A DNA stretch of 12,242 bases from the NCBI GenBank assembly GCA_964370965.1, contig CAYJLW010000102.1:1-12242 (forward strand), written 5' to 3'. This document shows positions 8,395-12,242 of the stretch, in pieces. The notes below the pieces were generated by a model. That model did no database searches. It worked only from the letters and a program-made list of their open reading frames with translations, and had not been told where the DNA came from. Both the position numbers and the translations under genes were made by a program. Source of the stretch: CAYJLW01 sp964370965. GTDB taxonomy: Bacteria > Actinomycetota > Acidimicrobiia > UBA2766. The first letter of the stretch is position 1. The number at the start of each line of letters is the position of its first letter.

Positions 8395-8591
8395 GTCTTT
8401 GGACTGCTCTCCTGTGGTTCGCCATCCTGAGGTCGGGCCGTCCTGGACGTGTCCGCGAGGGATGACGGACTGATCGTGTGGGGACTGCGCGGCGCGCGGC
8501 CTTGTCACTCAGGGTAGCAGGGGTCAGGGGCCGGGGGACACATCGGCCGCCGTGGCCGTCCTCCGCCGGTTGGCCGGGTAGGGCCGCCCCG

Positions 8592-10406
8592 CTACCGGTG
8601 CCCGCAGGTGTGGCGGGCGAGGGCGACGCCGCCCTCGCGACCGAGGTTGTAGGCGGTGTTCACAAGGGACACGTGGGAAAAGGCCTGGGGGTAGTTGCCC
8701 ACGAGGCGTTTCGTGTCCGGGTCGTACTCCTCCGAGAGGAGGCCGACGTCGTTGGCGAGACCGACGAGACGCCGGAAGAGCTTGCGGGCGTCGGCCTTGC
8801 GGCCCATGAGGGAGTAGTTGTCCGCCAGCCAGAAGCTGCAGGCGAGGAAGACGCCCTCGCCGGCGGGGAGGCCGTCGACGCCGGTCGAGGACTCCGGGGA
8901 GTAGCGCTGCACGAAGCCGTCGCGCAGGAGACCGCCCTCGATGGCCGCCACCGTCCCCTGCACCCTGGAGTCCGACGCGGGCAGGAACCCCACGAGGGGC
9001 AGGAGCAGGAGAGAGGCGTCGAGCGCCACGGATCCGTAGTACTGCGTGAACGTGGCGCGGTCCGGGTCGTAGCCACCCCGGCAGACCTCGTCGTGGATCT
9101 CCTGGCGGAGGCGTCGCCACCTCTCCACGGGACCGTCGTTGCCGTAGTGCTCGACAGTGCGCACCGCCCGGTCGGCGGCCACCCAGGCCATCACCTTGGA
9201 ATGGGTGAAGTGGCGCCGGGGACCGCGCACCTCCCAGATGCCCTCGTCGGGTTCCTCCCAGCCGGACTCGAGGAAGTCCATGATCGCCCGCTGCAGCGCC
9301 CAGGCGCGCTCGTCGCCGGCGGCGTCGTGGATGCCGCTGTGGCGGGCCTGGTAGAACGCGTCCATCACCTCGCCGTACACGTCGAGTTGGAACTGCTCCA
9401 CGGCGGCGTTGCCGATGCGCACGGGGCGGGCACCCTGGTAGCCGGCGAGCCAGTCCACCTCCGCCTCGGCGAGGCGGCGCTCCCCACGGGGCCCGTACAT
9501 GATCTGCATCTTCTCCGGACGGCCCGCGACAGCGCGCAGGAGCCAGTTCCTCCACGCCCGGGCCTCAGTCGTGTAGCCGCCGAGGTGGAGGGCATACAGC
9601 GTGAACGTGGCGTCGCGCAGCCAGCAGAGGCGGTAGTCCCAGTTGCGCACGCCGCCGAGCTGTTCGGGGAGGGACGTCGTCCCGGCGGCCACGATGCCGC
9701 CCGTGGGGGCGTACGTGAGCGCCTTCAGCGTGACGAGGGAGCGGAGCACGGAGTCCCGGGCTGTCCCCTCGTACCGGCAGCGGGCCGACCACCCGTCCCA
9801 GAAGGCCTCGGTGCGAGCGAGGGCGTCGGCGGCGTCGAGGCGCCGGGGGGAGCGCTCGAAGGAGGGGAACCATTGCAGGACGAACGGGACGCTGTCGCCG
9901 GCGGCCACGTCGAAGGTGGCGGTGTGCCGGAGGTGCTCGCCCTGGAGCGCCACAGGCGACGTGATGCGCACGGCGTCGGGGCCCCCGACACCGAGGACGG
10001 CGCCGTCGAGGCGGCGCACCCAGGGCACGATCGACCCGTAGTCGAAGCGGACCATGAGCTCCACGTTCATGCTCACCCGGCCCCGGACCCCCTCGACGAC
10101 CCGCACGACGGCGGGCTTGGCCGTGCGGGGCGGCATGAAGTCGACCAGGCGCACGGTGCCCTCGGCGGTTTCGAAGTCGGTCTCGAGCACCAGGGTCTGG
10201 CGCCGGTACCGGCGCCGCACGCGTCGCACGCCGCCGCCCGGAGCGATCTTCCAGTGCCCGTTCTCCTCGCCTCCCAGGAGGGCGGCGAAGCACGCCGGGG
10301 AGTCGAAGCGCGGGAGACAGAGCCAGTCCATGGCCCCGTCGCGCCCCACGAGGGCCACGGTGTGCATGTCCCCGATGACGGCGTAGTCCTCGATACGGCC
10401 CGCCAC
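8592..10406 (-). CDS. Glycoside hydrolase family 15 protein (glucoamylase/trehalase-like)
   Basis: This probably cytosolic enzyme of 604 residues hydrolyses alpha-glucosidic bonds with inversion; no signal peptide is seen. The N-terminal beta-sandwich domain begins IEDYAVIGDMHTVALV (5-20) and DGAMDWLCLPRFDSPACF (23-40), as in GH15 trehalases and glucoamylases. The (alpha/alpha)6 barrel carries RNWDYRLCWLRDATFTLYAL (254-273). The likely general acid is Glu392 in GIWEVRG and the general base Glu517 in GEGVFLACSFW. Length and both catalytic motifs are normal for the family. Trehalose, maltose, maltooligosaccharides or dextran ends are all possible substrates. The GTG start at 10406 is chosen because AGGGGG lies five bases upstream and family similarity begins right there; the frame stays open far upstream, but only as antisense of the MarR and MFS genes. 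It is divergent from marR across 108 bp. Confidence 0.94.
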   Translation of the reverse strand: MAGRIEDYAVIGDMHTVALVGRDGAMDWLCLPRFDSPACFAALLGGEENGHWKIAPGGGVRRVRRRYRRQTLVLETDFETAEGTVRLVDFMPPRTAKPAVVRVVEGVRGRVSMNVELMVRFDYGSIVPWVRRLDGAVLGVGGPDAVRITSPVALQGEHLRHTATFDVAAGDSVPFVLQWFPSFERSPRRLDAADALARTEAFWDGWSARCRYEGTARDSVLRSLVTLKALTYAPTGGIVAAGTTSLPEQLGGVRNWDYRLCWLRDATFTLYALHLGGYTTEARAWRNWLLRAVAGRPEKMQIMYGPRGERRLAEAEVDWLAGYQGARPVRIGNAAVEQFQLDVYGEVMDAFYQARHSGIHDAAGDERAWALQRAIMDFLESGWEEPDEGIWEVRGPRRHFTHSKVMAWVAADRAVRTVEHYGNDGPVERWRRLRQEIHDEVCRGGYDPDRATFTQYYGSVALDASLLLLPLVGFLPASDSRVQGTVAAIEGGLLRDGFVQRYSPESSTGVDGLPAGEGVFLACSFWLADNYSLMGRKADARKLFRRLVGLANDVGLLSEEYDPDTKRLVGNYPQAFSHVSLVNTAYNLGREGGVALARHTCGHR

Positions 10407-10426
10407 AACAGCCCCCTGTCTCCGGA

Positions 10427-10461
10427 CGCTTCCGGAAAACCGCTTCCGTTGTCCGCTTTCG
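10427..10461. repeat. Three direct 8-bp repeats in the GH15/marR intergenic region
   Basis: CGCTTCCG occurs at 10427-10434 and 10441-10448, and CGCTTTCG at 10454-10461, spaced 14 and 13 bp. They lie 20-55 bp upstream of the GH15 start, where an activator or repressor of that gene could bind. The first copy is also flanked by two TCCGGA palindromes (10421-10426, 10431-10436). No regulator is assigned; chance in GC-rich DNA is possible. Confidence 0.35.
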
Positions 10462-10498
10462 CAAGGGATACTGGAAGAGGAATACTTTGCCTGGCTAA

Positions 10499-10515
10499 TT
10501 AGTTGCGCTAACTGA
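10499..10515 (+). promoter_or_regulatory. Candidate MarR operator touching the marR start codon
   Basis: TTAGTT and AACTGA form an imperfect 6-bp inverted repeat (one mismatch) around GCGCT. The second arm ends on the A of the marR ATG. The size and the TTAGTT...AACT pattern resemble operators of MarR-family repressors, which commonly control their own gene. No Shine-Dalgarno sequence precedes the ATG, so the transcript may be leaderless or nearly so. Autoregulation is inferred. Confidence 0.5.
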
Positions 10516-10979
10516 TGACGACAGCGACGACGTCCCCCCGGACCCCCACCCCCAAGACACCTGACGCCGACCTCGCCGGCCGTCTCCGCCTCGCCGTGAT
10601 GCGCCTGGGCCGCCGTCTCCGCCAGGAGTCCGCCACCGACGTGACTCCGTCCCAGCTCTCCACGCTCGCCACGATCAGCCGTCTGGAGCCCGTCACGCTG
10701 GGCAGGCTCGCCGCCGCCGAGCGGGTGCGGCCCCCCACGGTCACACGCGTCGTGGGCAGCCTCGAGGACGTCGGTCTCGTCGAACGGGAACGGGACTCCG
10801 TCGACGGCCGTGTCTGGCACGTCAGCCTCACGACCCGGGGCCACCGTCACCTGGCCCAGATCCGCAGGCGTCGCGACCGCTTCCTGGGCCGGCGTCTCGC
10901 CAACCTCACCGCCGAAGAGCGCGCCACCCTCTGGAGCGCCGCCGGGATCTTGGAGCGTCTCGCCGGGGAGGAGTCGTGA
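10515..10979 (+). CDS. MarR-family transcriptional regulator
   Basis: This 154-residue protein should be a dimeric winged-helix DNA-binding regulator that releases its operator on binding a small molecule. The helix-turn-helix spans about 60-84 (VTLGRLAAAERVRPPTVTRVV), and the wing about 89-105 contains RERDSVDGRVW with the family's D-x-R element (Asp97 to Arg99). The N-terminal 20 residues are Thr/Pro-rich and probably disordered; dimerisation helices lie at each end. The ATG has no clear ribosome site, which fits a leaderless message; no better start was found. Its TGA overlaps the GTG of the MFS transporter by four bases, so the two are co-transcribed and probably coupled. The context suggests it represses the exporter and itself. 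The inducer is unknown. Confidence 0.93.
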   Translation: MTTATTSPRTPTPKTPDADLAGRLRLAVMRLGRRLRQESATDVTPSQLSTLATISRLEPVTLGRLAAAERVRPPTVTRVVGSLEDVGLVERERDSVDGRVWHVSLTTRGHRHLAQIRRRRDRFLGRRLANLTAEERATLWSAAGILERLAGEES

Positions 10980-12242
10980 CGCGACTCCGCCTGGCCGGCA
11001 ACCGGGCCGTGCGCTCCCTGCGGGTGCGCAACTTCCGCCTCTACCTCCTCGGCCAGGTCGTCTCCGTGAGCGGCACCTGGATGCAGTGGGTGGCACAGGA
11101 CTGGCTCGTCCTGCGCCTCAGCGGCAGCGGGGTGGCCGTGGGCGTGAACACGGGACTGCAGTTCCTGCCCGTCCTCCTCGTGGGCCTGTACGGAGGCGTC
11201 CTGGCGGACCGCTTCGACAAGCGCAGGCTGCTCATGTGGTCCCAGTCGGTGATGGCGTTGCTCGCTCTCACCCTCGGAGTGCTCACGGCGACGGGCACCG
11301 TGGCGCTCTGGTCCGTCTTCCTCCTCGCCTTCCTCACGGGCTGCGCCAGCGCCGTGGACACCCCGGCCCGTCAGTCCTTCGTCCCGGAGATGGTGGGGCC
11401 CGAGCACACCGCGAACGCCGTCGCCCTCAACGCCGCCGCCTTCAACGCCGGCCGCCTCGTCGGCCCGGCGCTGGCAGGAGTCCTCATCGCCACGACCGGC
11501 CTCGCCGTGGCCTTCTTCGCCAACGCCGCCTCGTTCGTGGCCGTCCTCGGGGCTCTCGCCGTCATGGACCCGGGACGTCTCCACCGCAGCGGCCCTGCCG
11601 AGCGCTCCGCCGGCCAGGTTCGCGAGGGCCTCCGATACGTCCGGTCCACGCCGGAGCTGTGGCGCACCCTGCTCCTCGTGGCCGTGGTGGCCACCTTCGG
11701 CCTGAACCTGCGCACGATCCTCCCCCTCCTCACGCGCTTCACGTTCCACGCCGGCCCCGAGGCCTTCGGGCTCCTCACTTCGGTCGTCGCCGCGGGAGCT
11801 CTCGTGGGGGCCCTGGCTGCCGCCGCCCGGGGCCGCCCGAGCACCGGCCTGCTCGTGGGCTCGGCGTCGGTCTTCGGCGCCCTCGTGGTCGCCGCAGCCC
11901 TCATGCCCACGTTGACTTCGACCGCCGTCGTCCTCGTTCCCGTCGGTGCCGCGGGCATCGCCTTCATGTCCACCGCCAACGCCACGCTCCAACTCCATTC
12001 GGACCCGCGCATGCGGGGGCGGGTCATGTCGGTCTACACCGTCGTCTTCCTCGGCAGCACCCCGCTCGGCGGGCCCCTCATGGGCTGGGTGTCCCAGCAA
12101 TGGGGGGCACCCGTCGCCCTCCACCTCGCCGGGGGCCTCACCCTTCTCGCCGCCGCCGTGGCCGGGCTCAGCGCCCGTCGCCGCCACGCCGCAGCCACTG
12201 CGGCGCCCGGAGGGCCCGGGTCCGCCGAGGCCGCCGAGGCCG
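10976..12242 (+). CDS. MFS transporter, drug/siderophore exporter type (3' end beyond the window)
   Basis: The gene runs off the right edge after 422 codons without a stop. It encodes an inner-membrane proton-coupled antiporter of the MFS_3/EntS-like group. Features are the N-terminal RNFRLYLLGQVVSVSGTWMQ (18-37), motif A GGVLADRFDKRR (73-84), DTPARQSFVPEMV (128-140), NAVALNAAAFNAGRLVGPALAG (147-168) and, in the second half, LHSDPRMRGRVMSVYTVVFLG (340-360). About eleven or twelve membrane segments are already present, and the visible end (RRRHAAATAAPGGPG) is a polar Ala/Pro-rich tail, so little is missing. The GTG start overlaps the marR stop (GTGA) and has GGAGGAG immediately upstream. The substrate is not readable; an antibiotic, metabolite or siderophore is plausible. 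Confidence 0.94.
   Translation, partial: MTRLRLAGNRAVRSLRVRNFRLYLLGQVVSVSGTWMQWVAQDWLVLRLSGSGVAVGVNTGLQFLPVLLVGLYGGVLADRFDKRRLLMWSQSVMALLALTLGVLTATGTVALWSVFLLAFLTGCASAVDTPARQSFVPEMVGPEHTANAVALNAAAFNAGRLVGPALAGVLIATTGLAVAFFANAASFVAVLGALAVMDPGRLHRSGPAERSAGQVREGLRYVRSTPELWRTLLLVAVVATFGLNLRTILPLLTRFTFHAGPEAFGLLTSVVAAGALVGALAAAARGRPSTGLLVGSASVFGALVVAAALMPTLTSTAVVLVPVGAAGIAFMSTANATLQLHSDPRMRGRVMSVYTVVFLGSTPLGGPLMGWVSQQWGAPVALHLAGGLTLLAAAVAGLSARRRHAAATAAPGGPGSAEAAEA

Noticed and set aside
8478..10502. A 674-codon plus-strand frame opposite GH15
   Set aside because: It is a shadow of the GH15 gene, with no recognisable domain and low-complexity composition.
10407..11096. Upstream extension of the GH15 frame (about 230 codons)
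   Set aside because: Family similarity begins at the GTG at 10406, which has a good ribosome site; the extension is antisense to marR and the transporter.
10847..12187. A 446-codon minus-strand frame opposite the MFS gene
   Set aside because: His/Gly/Glu-rich shadow sequence; the plus strand has an intact transporter with membrane segments and motif A.

Overview
The window is a very GC-rich stretch (about 70% G+C by eye) in which real coding frames have almost only G or C at third codon positions. The gene set fits a high-GC Actinomycetota. A subtilisin-like protease ending in W/R-rich WxGxxW repeats, followed by a multi-pass membrane signalling protein, reminds me of Acidimicrobiia-type genomes; that lineage is inference. 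The 50-C left end, long G/C homopolymers and a 10-N gap show a draft assembly, probably metagenomic.

Layout. (1) 51-2304, minus strand: a short-chain dehydrogenase/reductase followed by sufB, which lacks only its last residue or so and its stop at the left edge. A perfect 10-bp-arm palindrome lies between them, just upstream of sufB. (2) About 2337-2561: low-quality homopolymer sequence around the N gap, so linkage of block 1 to the rest depends on scaffolding. (3) 2613-6703, minus strand: a secreted S8 peptidase with C-terminal tandem repeats, then a membrane sensor histidine kinase overlapping it by 4 bp (ATGA). (4) 6747-7205, plus strand: a HIT-family nucleotide hydrolase/transferase, divergent from the peptidase across 43 bp. 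(5) 7222-8394, minus strand: a DEAD-box RNA helicase, convergent with the HIT gene. (6) 8592-10406, minus strand: a GH15 glucoamylase/trehalase-like enzyme. (7) 10515-12242, plus strand: a MarR regulator and an MFS exporter overlapping by 4 bp (GTGA), divergent from GH15 and cut by the right edge.

How they work together. sufB belongs to the SUF iron-sulfur assembly system; sufD, sufC and sufS would be expected beyond the left edge. The peptidase and kinase form a probable translationally coupled pair with one partner outside the cell and the other in the membrane. This is the most interesting unit here, and no response regulator is visible beside it. The MarR-MFS pair looks like a self-regulated efflux operon with a candidate operator touching the marR start codon. 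HIT, helicase and GH15 are housekeeping or metabolic genes with no clear link to each other. No tRNA, rRNA, insertion sequence, prophage or CRISPR array is seen. No gene-free stretch exceeds 300 bases; the longest is the 308-bp interval 2305-2612, which is mostly the assembly artefact.
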